DNA of 58,974 bases from contig JANQLZ010000064.1 of assembly GCA_028280325.1 (NCBI GenBank), positions 1-58,974 on the forward strand, in the 5' to 3' direction. The notes beneath the pieces were generated by a model. It had not been told where the DNA came from and searched no databases. It saw nothing but the letters and a program-made list of their open reading frames with translations. The first letter of the stretch is position 1. Each line of letters begins with the position of its first letter. The translations under genes were made by a program, and so were the position numbers. The stretch comes from Bacillota bacterium (GTDB taxonomy: Bacteria > Bacillota > UBA994 > PWPR01). Below are positions 45,000-53,094 of this stretch, in pieces.

Positions 45000-45046
45000 A
45001 ATTATTCCTTTCATTTTTGCTGTGGAACTTGGGGATTATTTGCGAA

Positions 45047-45072
45047 ATAAAAAAACAGCCTGACCAGGGCTG
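45047..45072 (-). terminator. Terminator of the TPP riboswitch
   Basis: On the minus strand CAGCC-CTGGTCA-GGCTG is followed by eight or nine Ts (45047-45055). It lies between the riboswitch and thiW, as expected for a transcription-off switch. Confidence 0.88.
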
Positions 45073-45084
45073 CATTAAATAATT

Positions 45085-45178
45085 ATTAATCCCTCCGCTA
45101 GCATTACCTAGATCAGGTTATGGGTCAAAGAATCAAGTTCTTTTTCTCAGCCAGCATTAACCAGCTCCCCAGTTTTGA
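45085..45178 (-). promoter_or_regulatory. TPP riboswitch (THI element)
   Basis: Read on the minus strand it contains the conserved words in order: ACTGGGGAGCTGGT, GGCTGAGAA, GACCC, AACCTGATCTAGGTAATGC and AGCGGAGGGA. It binds thiamin pyrophosphate and controls thiW by premature termination. Confidence 0.95.
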
Positions 45179-45225
45179 TTTATACCAGTTAAGTCTAGCA
45201 TATAACTGGCTGGCAATCAACAGCC

Positions 45226-48200
45226 TCAGATAACCACGAATTCAGTAGAACTTCCGGAACTGGAGGCCTTCACTTCCAGCCGGGCTTCAATTCGCTCTTT
45301 TAGCTCCGGCACATGGGAGATTATGCCAACTAACCTTCCGGTTTTTTGCAGGTCAATCAGGCAATTGATGGCACTGTCCAGCGATTCAGGGTCGAGAGTT
45401 CCAAAACCCTCGTCAACAAACATGGTATCTAGCTTTATTCCGCCGACATAAGACTGAATTACATCTGATAATCCCAGGGCCATTGATAAAGAGGCTTTAA
45501 AGCTCTCACCACCGGAAAGTGTTTTCACGTGGCGATAATACCCGGTATAATTATCATAGACTTGGAGCTCTAAACCACTCTGCTTGTTTTTGCGATCTAC
45601 CTCATCAGATCTGGACAATAGATATCTGCCACTGGTCATTTTTCGCAGATGCTGATTAGCAGCCTCTAATATATCTTCTAAAAAAGCTGCCAGCACATAG
45701 CGTTCAAAGGTTATCTTCACTGCTTCGGAGCTTTTTCCATTAGCAATTTTAGCTAAATGGCCAACCGTATGATACTTCTTTTCCTGGATATTAATCTCAG
45801 CTGTTATATGCTTAATATTTCGCAAAATCTTTTCATTAGCAGCCAGTCTGCTACGTATTTGGCTGCTCTGGTGATGCAGTTGCTGCAGCTCCTGATCAAT
45901 GTTATCAATCAATCTTTCCAGCACTCCGATATCAATGAAATCGACATCTTCGGTCTGCTCGATTAATACTGCTAATTGCTGCTGAACAGTATGCAGCTGC
46001 TGTTGATAAGCTGTTAACTGTTGCTTATAAAGCTTTATCTGAGCCTCTTCCAGTTTAAACTGCTGATACTCCTGCTCAGTGGAAACCTCCAACCTGATAA
46101 GCGCATCAGTCAACTGTTCCTGAGCAGCTGTGATCTGCTCTCGGCTTTCAGTAATATGTTTATCTAACTGCTGCTTTTTTGCCTGCAGCCCTGCCAATTG
46201 CCGGGCAGCTTGCTCCTGTTCCTGGGAAACCAGCTTTTCCTGCTGCTGCAACTGCTGATATACCTTATCTTGATCTGCTATTTGCAGCATTAAATCCTGG
46301 TATGACCTGATATTAGAGGGTAGTTCCCGATAGACTGTTTGTAGATCCGAATCCAGCTTGGTGTATTGCTCCAGGGCCTGCAGCTGCTTTTTATTAATCT
46401 CGGCGACGGTGGTCTCGGCTGTACTAATCAGCTCGCCCAGTTTGGCGTGCTCCTGTTCATATTCAGATAATAAGCCCGCCTGCCTGAGCAGTTCCTGTTT
46501 GGTTTGCAACACCAAATTTAACTCATCGACATAGTCCTGCTTGAGCAGTCGAAAATGGCCGATTAGCTGCCCTTCATCCATATCCGGGTTAATATTCAAT
46601 TTCTCAGTCAACTCTGACCGCAAACGGTGATACTCTGCACCTGTTTGCTCGGCCCTTTCAGACAGTTTAGCCAGTTTTTCATTCTCAGAATTGACTGTTC
46701 TTTGCTGCTCTTCCAAGCTGTACTCCATTTCAGTTATCTCCTGCAGGTTGGGCAACTCTGAAGTAAACGCCGCCAATTTATGATGCTCAGTGGAACCACA
46801 GACCGGACAGGGTTGACCGGCTTGCAGATCCTGAGCTAAAACAGCGGCCTGATTGGCCAGCAGGTTTTTTCGCCGCTGTTTCAGGTCGTTTGCTTTGGTT
46901 TGTAGCGCTTTTATTAAACTGATTACTTTTCTTTCCTGGGTCAGACTCTGCCGGAGATAGCCATGCCAGCTTTCATAGGCTTTTATGGCGCTTTGCAGGG
47001 TGTTGAGCAGGCTCTGACGATTGGCTATTTCGTATTTCTGTTTGGCCAGCTTCAGGCCTGCTGCCCGACTGCTCTCTATTTTCTTGTAGATAGCTTTTTC
47101 AGTTGCTCTCAGTTGAGCCTGTTCCTGTTCGACCTGCTGCCTCTTTTTTTTCAAAAGAGTTAAACTATTATTAGCCTGGGCAGTTGCCTGCTTCAGTTCA
47201 TCGATTTTTTTCATCCTTTGCTCCAGGTTTTGCAAACGAAGCAACTGGGCATAGACTTGCTGGCGGTAGTTTCTGGCCTGATCGGAAGTCTGTTGCTCAT
47301 AATTGGCCTTAGCCTGTTCCAGTCGATGTTCTGCTGCACTAGTTCTTTCGATCAGCTCAGCTAGCTCTGTCTGCTGACGGTTCAACTGAGCTCTTCTCTG
47401 TTTCAGGTTGCTCTCCAGCGGCAATACTCGCTGAACCCTTTCAGCCTTAACTAGCGACTCCTCCAGCTTGCGATAATATTTTTCCTGGCTTTGAAGTTGT
47501 ATCAGCTCGTTTTGCAGCTGCTGCCGGCCAGCTAGTTTTTTATTGCTTTCTTCGGCATCTTTTTTTTGCTCCAACTGCTGCCGGAGCAGGTTATTTTTTT
47601 GTTTAATTCTTACATCAACTGCCTGAGCTTTAGCCAAGTCTGTGGCAATTACTGCTTCGGTAGCGGCAATAATTTCAGTAATTTTTTCTGGAGTCTGCAA
47701 CAGCTCAGCCATAATGTCATTGGCCTCGAATTCAATACTTTTGGCGGCTGCTGTCCGCAGCATAGTTTTATCCTTTATCGAGTTATAAATCTGCTTTGAC
47801 TCATGCTCGAGCTTTTCCTGAACACGGCTGTAAATATTGGTGTCAAACAGTTTTTGCAAAACCTTTTGACGATCTCTGCTATCGGCGATCAGCAGCTTTC
47901 TAAACTCCCCCTGAGGTATCATCATGATCTGTCTGAACTGCTCAGCATTAATACCGATAATGTTTAACAGCTTGGCAGTTACCTTAGCAGATCCTGCGAT
48001 GGTATTTACCTCATCTCCATCAGTTATTTTTAAGGTAGCTGCGGCGGCCTGCTCGGTAAATCCTCTGCCCCGAGTTTTAGGCTTAAGCTGTTTAGGGGTT
48101 CTACTGACCAGATATTTGATACTATGGAGCTCAAACTCAAGCTCTACCTGGGTCAATACTTCCGGCGGAGCAAACTGGCTTTTCAAACTGTCAGTAGTCC

Positions 48201-48381
48201 GAATACTTCCACTGCATTCCCCATAGATTGCGTAGCAGATAGCATCAAAGATAGTGGTCTTTCCGGATCCCGTTGGACCCGTTATTAAAAATAAGTTCTT
48301 GTTATTTAATTTAGTAAAATCTATGATCTCCTGCTGGGCATAGGGGCCAAAGGCTGTCATAACCAGTCTTAAGGGCTTCAT
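45226..48381 (-). CDS. sbcC: SbcC exonuclease subunit (SMC-like ATPase)
   Basis: 1051 residues, the usual SbcC size. Walker A 'GPTGSGKTTIFDAI' is at residue 35 or so, followed by two very long Gln/Leu-rich coiled-coil arms. The zinc-hook CPVC is in the middle, and the C-terminal half of the ATPase holds 'LSGGESFKASLSMALGLSD' and 'FVDEGFGTLD'. Together with SbcD it cleaves hairpins and processes double-strand ends. Its ATG overlaps the SbcD stop by one base. It is the last gene of the recQ-sbcD-sbcC operon. Confidence 0.97.
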   Translation of the reverse strand: MKPLRLVMTAFGPYAQQEIIDFTKLNNKNLFLITGPTGSGKTTIFDAICYAIYGECSGSIRTTDSLKSQFAPPEVLTQVELEFELHSIKYLVSRTPKQLKPKTRGRGFTEQAAAATLKITDGDEVNTIAGSAKVTAKLLNIIGINAEQFRQIMMIPQGEFRKLLIADSRDRQKVLQKLFDTNIYSRVQEKLEHESKQIYNSIKDKTMLRTAAAKSIEFEANDIMAELLQTPEKITEIIAATEAVIATDLAKAQAVDVRIKQKNNLLRQQLEQKKDAEESNKKLAGRQQLQNELIQLQSQEKYYRKLEESLVKAERVQRVLPLESNLKQRRAQLNRQQTELAELIERTSAAEHRLEQAKANYEQQTSDQARNYRQQVYAQLLRLQNLEQRMKKIDELKQATAQANNSLTLLKKKRQQVEQEQAQLRATEKAIYKKIESSRAAGLKLAKQKYEIANRQSLLNTLQSAIKAYESWHGYLRQSLTQERKVISLIKALQTKANDLKQRRKNLLANQAAVLAQDLQAGQPCPVCGSTEHHKLAAFTSELPNLQEITEMEYSLEEQQRTVNSENEKLAKLSERAEQTGAEYHRLRSELTEKLNINPDMDEGQLIGHFRLLKQDYVDELNLVLQTKQELLRQAGLLSEYEQEHAKLGELISTAETTVAEINKKQLQALEQYTKLDSDLQTVYRELPSNIRSYQDLMLQIADQDKVYQQLQQQEKLVSQEQEQAARQLAGLQAKKQQLDKHITESREQITAAQEQLTDALIRLEVSTEQEYQQFKLEEAQIKLYKQQLTAYQQQLHTVQQQLAVLIEQTEDVDFIDIGVLERLIDNIDQELQQLHHQSSQIRSRLAANEKILRNIKHITAEINIQEKKYHTVGHLAKIANGKSSEAVKITFERYVLAAFLEDILEAANQHLRKMTSGRYLLSRSDEVDRKNKQSGLELQVYDNYTGYYRHVKTLSGGESFKASLSMALGLSDVIQSYVGGIKLDTMFVDEGFGTLDPESLDSAINCLIDLQKTGRLVGIISHVPELKERIEARLEVKASSSGSSTEFVVI

Positions 48382-49547
48382 TAAGATTTTCTCTCCTCTA
48401 TTTCAATTTCATCAAGGACTGCAGCTATGATACTGCGCTTCTCATCGCTAAACTGCTCTTGAGCAATATTCTGGTAAAACTCTTCAAACAGCTCTAAGGC
48501 ACCTTTTTTTAAAAAATTAACACCTGCGGAGGTCCTCTTATCCCCGGCCTCTCTGGAAAACTGCTCTCGCTCCAGCTTTAAAATATTCGGGTAAACAGCA
48601 CGCAGTTTGCCAATTGCATCAATGACCTCGCCTCTGTCGGTTAATTCTGCTTTTATATAGTCATTGGTATCAGCTAAGGAGTAGATTTTTTGATTGATCA
48701 AATCATCGAGATTACCTTTAATTATTCTTAAATCTCTGAAAGGCTTTAAGTCGATCAGGCTGAACTCAATTTTGCCGGCTTCATCTACATCTACCATAGT
48801 CACTGTTTTACGGTGCTGAGCCTCTGAAAACGAATATTTCATTAATGAGCCGGAGTACCTGATGTACTCGTACTTTACTTTTTGAGCCTTATGCAAATGT
48901 CCCAGAGCCACATAATTAAAACCTTTAAAATAGTCAACACTGACCTGCTCTGAGCCGCCAATTGCCAACGGCCGCTCAGATTCACTGGTTTCTAAGGACT
49001 CTGTACCGGTAATGTAACCGTGAGCCAGGCATACGGTTCTAATCCCCGGCTGCTTAACTGCATTTATCTTATCCACTATTGCTTTCATCGCCAAATCATG
49101 GCTGGTGATACTTTTATCCTGGTATAGATCCCTGACAACGGCATAATCCGTAAAAGGGATAGCATAAAAATGAACCTCTCCAAATTGATCGGCAAGTTTA
49201 ACAGGCTTAATCGTATCAGACAGTTTGCCAATAATACTCAGGCCTTTATCCTGCAGTATTTTGCTGGCAAAGCCCAATCGATCGGGGCTGTCATGGTTGC
49301 CAGCTATGATCAGTACTTTTGTCTTTAACTCCAGTAATATCTTTGACAGGATCTCATCGAGCAGCTCTACTGCTTCAATCGGAGGCACAGAACGATCATA
49401 TATATCTCCAGCAACAACTACCACGTCGGGTTGATGCTGATCGATAAGCTGAAAAAGCTGCTCAAAAATATATCGCTGATCTGTAGTAAAATGCACCCCA
49501 TGCACTAGTTTGCCAATATGCCAATCTGCGGTGTGCAGTATTCTCAT
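48381..49547 (-). CDS. sbcD: SbcD nuclease subunit
   Basis: 388 residues. All five metallophosphoesterase motifs are present: 'ADWHIGK', 'GDIYDRS', 'GNHDS', 'HGYI' and 'GHLHK'. With SbcC it forms an Mn2+-dependent nuclease for DNA ends and hairpins. Start and stop nearly touch the neighbours (1-base gap to recQ, 1-base overlap with sbcC), so the three are co-transcribed. Confidence 0.97.
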   Translation of the reverse strand: MRILHTADWHIGKLVHGVHFTTDQRYIFEQLFQLIDQHQPDVVVVAGDIYDRSVPPIEAVELLDEILSKILLELKTKVLIIAGNHDSPDRLGFASKILQDKGLSIIGKLSDTIKPVKLADQFGEVHFYAIPFTDYAVVRDLYQDKSITSHDLAMKAIVDKINAVKQPGIRTVCLAHGYITGTESLETSESERPLAIGGSEQVSVDYFKGFNYVALGHLHKAQKVKYEYIRYSGSLMKYSFSEAQHRKTVTMVDVDEAGKIEFSLIDLKPFRDLRIIKGNLDDLINQKIYSLADTNDYIKAELTDRGEVIDAIGKLRAVYPNILKLEREQFSREAGDKRTSAGVNFLKKGALELFEEFYQNIAQEQFSDEKRSIIAAVLDEIEIEERKS

Positions 49548-49548
49548 A

Positions 49549-51723
49549 TCACCCCTCCTGACTTTGCGGCGGCTGCAGGATTAACTGAGCCAGCTTAATG
49601 TCGTTATAGGTGTAGGCAGCTGGCAGCAGCTCTTTCAACTGCTTTAAGGATTGAGGATGGTGCTGCTGGGTAACAGTGCTGATATGATCCAGCTTTTGCT
49701 GGCTGAGATACCTGGTTAAATCTATTGAATAGCCTCTTTCCAGGCATTTATGAAAATGACTGATTATAGTTGAAATGGTCAGTTCTCGAGCCTGAGCAAT
49801 TTCTTTCAGGCTTTTGCCCTGTAGATACTGCTGATAGGTAAGTTGATAACGATCAGTTTTAACCTGATCAGAAGAGTCTTTTGCAGTATCTGTTGGAGCA
49901 GGAGCTGTCAGGTTATTTGTAGCGCAAAACTGCACGATCAGATCTAGAAACTGCTGGCCATAGCTCTCATATTTTTTTTCTCCAATTCCCTTTATCTGAA
50001 GCATTTCTTCCTTGGTAGCAGGTAAATAATAGGCCATGGCCTGTAAAGCACTATTATGAAAGATTATGTAATTTGGTATATTCTTAGCTGCCCCAATTGT
50101 TGACCTCAATGCAGCCAGTTCAGTAAACAGCTCTTGATTATACGCCAGGTTTGCAGCTGACTTCAATTGCTTCTTCTCACTTTTGGGAGGAATATTTAGT
50201 CTGGCCTGTTTCAGGTAGATGGCCTGCTTACCTTTTAATATTGGCTTGGCAGACTCCAGCAGTTTAAGCACCGGATAAGAGTCTGCGGTCATGTAAATAT
50301 AGCCTTCAGCAATTAAGGTCATAATCAGCTCCCGCACTTCACCAACAGTACTGTCTGTCATCAGGGCATAGGTAGAGATTTGATCCAGCCCCTGTTGAAG
50401 GATACGTTTCTCTTTTGAACCACGCAGAATATTTATTATCATCCTAACGCCAAATCTTTGCCCAGACTTGTAAATGCAGGAGAGTATCTTTTGAGCTTTT
50501 ACAGTAACATCAATTAACTCGGACTGGTCTAAACAATTGCCGCAATTATTGCATTTTTCAACTCCCGCTTCACCCTCAAAATACTCAATAATTACTTTTC
50601 GCAGGCAGTCATTGGTATGGCAGTAATTAACCAAGTGCTGTAAATTGTTGTATTGCAGCTGCTCTCGGACTTCATCACTTCCACTGCTGCTGATGATCAG
50701 TTTTTGTTTAACAATGTCTGACGGGGAATAGAGTAACAGGCATTCGCTGCTATTACCGTCTCTGCCGGCCCGCCCGGCTTCCTGATAATAGGCTTCCATG
50801 TTTTTCGGCATATTGTAATGCACTACAAATCTGACGTCAGGCTTATCTATGCCCATACCAAAGGCATTAGTGGCGACAATAATCTGGGTTTTATCGAACA
50901 TAAAGTTTTCCTGGGCCCGTTTGCGCACCTCGGCATCCATAGCCCCATGATAGCCTTCTACTCTGAACCCCTGCTCCTGCAGTTTTTGGGTCAGTGACTC
51001 TACTGTTTTCCGGGTAGAGCAATAGATTATGCCAGACTCATGCTGATAGTTGTCTTTCAGGTACTGAAGGATGTATTTAAACTTGTCCTGTGGTTTAATA
51101 ACCCGATAGAACAAATTGGGGCGATCAAATCCGGTAGATATTTCTAAAGGCTGGTTAAGGTGCAATAAGAATTTTATATCTTTGATAATGTGTTTTGTTG
51201 CTGTTGCCGTAAAAGCTGCTACCACTGGCCTTTTTGATAAATTTTCGATAAACAAAGGTATTTGAGCATAACTTGGTCTAAAATCATGCCCCCACTGACT
51301 TATGCAATGGGCTTCGTCAACGGCCACAAAAGGTATGGTTATCCGTTGAGTAAGGTTTAAAAAACCATTAGTATTTAATCGTTCAGGTGCCACATATACC
51401 AGCTTGTATTTGCCGGCAGCAATTTCTCGCGTTCTCTGATAAATGACATCATTGGGCACAGTACTATTGATATATGTAGCAGCGATTCCCATTTCCCTCA
51501 GGCTGTCTACCTGATCCTTCATTAAAGAGATTAACGGAGAAACTACTATCGTCACCCCTGGAAGCAATAGTGCCGGTAATTGATAACAAAGTGACTTTCC
51601 GCCACCGGTAGGCATTATACCCAGGCAATCCCGGCCGGTTAAGATGCTGTCAACCAGATACTCCTGTCCCTCAAGGAATTTATCGAAGCCAAAGTATTTC
51701 TTTAAGAAATTGTATTTGCTCAT
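49549..51723 (-). CDS. recQ: RecQ family ATP-dependent DNA helicase
   Basis: 724 residues. The helicase core has 'MPTGGGKS', 'VDEAHCISQWGHDFR' and 'YYQEAGRAGRDG'. The RQC zinc site is 'CNNCGNC' with further cysteines at 'CLRKV', and an HRDC domain ('FHNSALQAMAYYLPATKEEMLQIKGIGEKK') follows. A further C-terminal winged-helix-like part ('SLKEIAQARELTISTIISHFHKCLERG') is the helicase-associated HTH seen in Bacillus-type RecQ. It unwinds DNA forks and joint molecules in recombination repair. It is first in the operon with sbcD and sbcC. Confidence 0.97.
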   Translation of the reverse strand: MSKYNFLKKYFGFDKFLEGQEYLVDSILTGRDCLGIMPTGGGKSLCYQLPALLLPGVTIVVSPLISLMKDQVDSLREMGIAATYINSTVPNDVIYQRTREIAAGKYKLVYVAPERLNTNGFLNLTQRITIPFVAVDEAHCISQWGHDFRPSYAQIPLFIENLSKRPVVAAFTATATKHIIKDIKFLLHLNQPLEISTGFDRPNLFYRVIKPQDKFKYILQYLKDNYQHESGIIYCSTRKTVESLTQKLQEQGFRVEGYHGAMDAEVRKRAQENFMFDKTQIIVATNAFGMGIDKPDVRFVVHYNMPKNMEAYYQEAGRAGRDGNSSECLLLYSPSDIVKQKLIISSSGSDEVREQLQYNNLQHLVNYCHTNDCLRKVIIEYFEGEAGVEKCNNCGNCLDQSELIDVTVKAQKILSCIYKSGQRFGVRMIINILRGSKEKRILQQGLDQISTYALMTDSTVGEVRELIMTLIAEGYIYMTADSYPVLKLLESAKPILKGKQAIYLKQARLNIPPKSEKKQLKSAANLAYNQELFTELAALRSTIGAAKNIPNYIIFHNSALQAMAYYLPATKEEMLQIKGIGEKKYESYGQQFLDLIVQFCATNNLTAPAPTDTAKDSSDQVKTDRYQLTYQQYLQGKSLKEIAQARELTISTIISHFHKCLERGYSIDLTRYLSQQKLDHISTVTQQHHPQSLKQLKELLPAAYTYNDIKLAQLILQPPQSQEG

Positions 51724-51901
51724 TATGATTAACCTCTATTATTTTAGTTTTTCTGATTCTTTTCCTGATAGCTAAATATAAAAAACAATGTAGTAGTTAG
51801 TTTGAATTTCATATCAATTATACCTTGATTTAATAGCAAATTAAAACATATATAATGGATTAAACCAAACAAACTTTTAATTTGACGACTGACGGGTCCC
51901 T

Positions 51902-51999
51902 GGGGGGTGGGTTTACTGCGTAAACGGGGTGGGCTTGCCTTTGGCAAGCGGGGTGGAATTGCTATGCAATTGGTTTGGGCTTGCTTTTGGCAAGCGTGG
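51902..51999 (+). repeat. Hairpin array 1: GGGGTGGG-spaced mini-hairpins
   Basis: Four stem-loops occur in a row: GTTTAC-TGC-GTAAAC (51911-51925), CTTGCC-TTT-GGCAAG (51934-51948), AATTGC-TAT-GCAATT (51957-51971) and CTTGCT-TTT-GGCAAG (51980-51994, one G-T pair). They are separated by 8-base spacers close to GGGGTGGG. Stem sequences differ, yet each remains self-complementary; centre-to-centre period is about 23 bases. Confidence 0.85.
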
Positions 52000-52110
52000 T
52001 GCAGTTGGTTTTTTAAAGATAGTTGGGCGATTGTTTTTTCCTTATGTACAGCTGCTATCGCCAAGGTATTATACATACAGGGAGAGCCTATGTTCTTTAG
52101 CTAAGGCTAA

Positions 52111-52190
52111 ATGAAGTGTTGTTATCACAACATGAAGTATTGCTTCGCAATATGAAGTGCCTGTGGCATGAAGTGTTACTTCGTAACATT
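52111..52190 (+). repeat. Hairpin array 2: ATGAAGT-spaced mini-hairpins
   Basis: ATGAAGT occurs four times (52111, 52132, 52152, 52168). Each copy is followed by a short stem-loop: GTTGT-TATC-ACAAC (52118-52131), ATTGC-TTC-GCAAT (52139-52151), GCC-TGT-GGC (52159-52167) and GTTAC-TTC-GTAAC (52175-52187). Stems change, pairing is kept, and the spacer is invariant. Confidence 0.85.
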
Positions 52191-52339
52191 TTTTCAAATA
52201 GAAAAAACATTGTATCTGCAACAAAAAAAACCGTCCCCAATGCTTCAGATCATTGCAAATTAAACTTATTTTTAGCGTTTTTCTCGGTAGCCAGCTAGCA
52301 AACTCAATATCCCAAAGCAGCCAAATACCCTAGGAAAAA

Positions 52340-52440
52340 CAATGGTTCAGCAATCGTTCAAGCTATTGTGCAACTATTGTTAAGCTTGCAAGAACCAACT
52401 GCCAAACTATTGCCCTACAATCGCCCAACTATTGCCAACC
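52340..52440 (-). repeat. Inverse copy of the G/T-rich degenerate repeat
   Basis: Read on the minus strand it contains GGTTGGCAATAGTTGGGCG, AGTTTGGCAGTTGG and GAACGATTGCTGAAC, words also found at 5871-6010 on the plus strand. It follows the hairpin arrays in the same island. Confidence 0.5.
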
Positions 52441-52553
52441 GGCTTGCTTGACAGCAAGCCATTGGTAAACAAGCCTGCACTTTTATTTCTTTTTTTCATA
52501 CTATAGTACCGAGGGTTGTCTCAATATCCTGAGAGAGGAGATTGAATATTTCT

Positions 52554-52754
52554 ATGCAAAAATATTGCCCAATGATGAAGCATTACATGACAGAACAGCA
52601 AAAAATGATGAAAAAGTGCAAAGATATGATGGCGGTGGCACCCACAAAATGTGCTAAAGACATGCTTATGGGTCAATACCGTGATATGAGCATGCATTAC
52701 AGAAATAATAAAACAATGTACGAAATGTATTGTACTAAAAAAGGTAAACTTTAG
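52554..52754 (+). CDS. Met/Cys-rich small protein, ferritin-like paralogue without ligands
   Basis: 66 residues from the ATG at 52554 (GAGAGGAG 13 bases upstream; a TTG at 52542 is too close to the site). It has 14 methionines and 4 cysteines (5, 22, 33, 60). It aligns without gaps to the next gene, sharing C5, C33, C60 and the MHYRNNK segment (47-53). The two acidic positions that could bind metal in that paralogue are Gln15 and Met45 here, leaving only His48. Two helices are likely. The family is not recognised with certainty. A thiol- or metal-related role is inferred from composition. Confidence 0.65.
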   Translation: MQKYCPMMKHYMTEQQKMMKKCKDMMAVAPTKCAKDMLMGQYRDMSMHYRNNKTMYEMYCTKKGKL

Positions 52755-52772
52755 CCTGTAAGGGAGTTGAAA

Positions 52773-52967
52773 ATGGATAAATTTTGTAAGATGTTAAAAG
52801 CCGCAATCCCTGATGAGTATCAGGCCAGTAAAATGTACAAGAAAATGGCCGCTATCGCCCCAAGCAAATGTGCCCGGGAGATTCTGCTGCGACAATCGCG
52901 CGACGAAGCTATGCATTACCGTAACAACAAAGTTATGTATAAAACATACTGCAAGAAAAAATGTTAG
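52773..52967 (+). CDS. Two-helix ferritin-like small protein
   Basis: 64 residues; AAGGGAG lies 6 bases before the ATG at 52773. Helix 1 holds 'PDEYQASKMYKKM' (Glu15), helix 2 holds 'RQSRDEAMHYRN' with an ExxH pair (Glu45, His48). That is the ligand pattern of one half of a rubrerythrin-type four-helix bundle, so a dimer could form a complete diiron site. Cysteines at 5, 33, 60 and 64 may add thiols. It follows its Met-rich paralogue after 18 bases, so both are probably co-transcribed. Assignment to the ferritin-like superfamily is my inference. Confidence 0.68.
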   Translation: MDKFCKMLKAAIPDEYQASKMYKKMAAIAPSKCAREILLRQSRDEAMHYRNNKVMYKTYCKKKC

Positions 52968-52970
52968 TAA

Positions 52971-52994
52971 AACGATTTGCCTGAGCAAATCGTT
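52971..52994 (+). repeat. Perfect 10-bp hairpin after the small-protein genes
   Basis: AACGATTTGC-CTGA-GCAAATCGTT lies four bases after the second small gene's stop codon. It lacks a T-run, so it may be an RNA-protecting stem rather than a terminator. Confidence 0.6.
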
Positions 52995-53037
52995 ACCTTA
53001 CAAACATTCAATAATAAAAGATGCTAAGGCAAATAGA

Positions 53038-53070
53038 AAAGAGGTAGAGCCGTGATTACTCTACCTCTTT
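53038..53070. terminator. Bidirectional terminator
   Basis: A 12-bp perfect stem (AAAGAGGTAGAG with its complement), 9-base loop, A-rich before and T-rich after. It serves the small plus-strand genes and the convergent peroxiredoxin gene. Confidence 0.8.
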
Positions 53071-53094
53071 GTTCCTTATTCCGCTTTATGTACT

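Larger units (their letters stand above)
51724..52553. other. Long intergenic repeat island
   Basis: Over 800 bases without a convincing gene, between recQ (minus) and two small plus-strand genes. It contains two hairpin arrays, then an inverse-orientation copy of the G/T-rich repeat family, and an isolated 8-bp hairpin (GGCTTGCT-TGAC-AGCAAGCC, 52441-52460). The plus-strand RBS (GAGAGGAGA) for the first small gene is at its right end. Confidence 0.75.

Noticed and set aside
52111-52190. CRISPR-like appearance of the ATGAAGT array
   Set aside because: The constant part is only 7 bases, the variable parts are short palindromes rather than unique 30-base spacers, and no cas genes are present.
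51744-52298. Open frames over the hairpin island on both strands (for example 51744-52076 minus and 51907-52298 plus)
   Set aside because: They translate the hairpin arrays and G-rich spacers, have no ribosome binding sites of note and no family resemblance.
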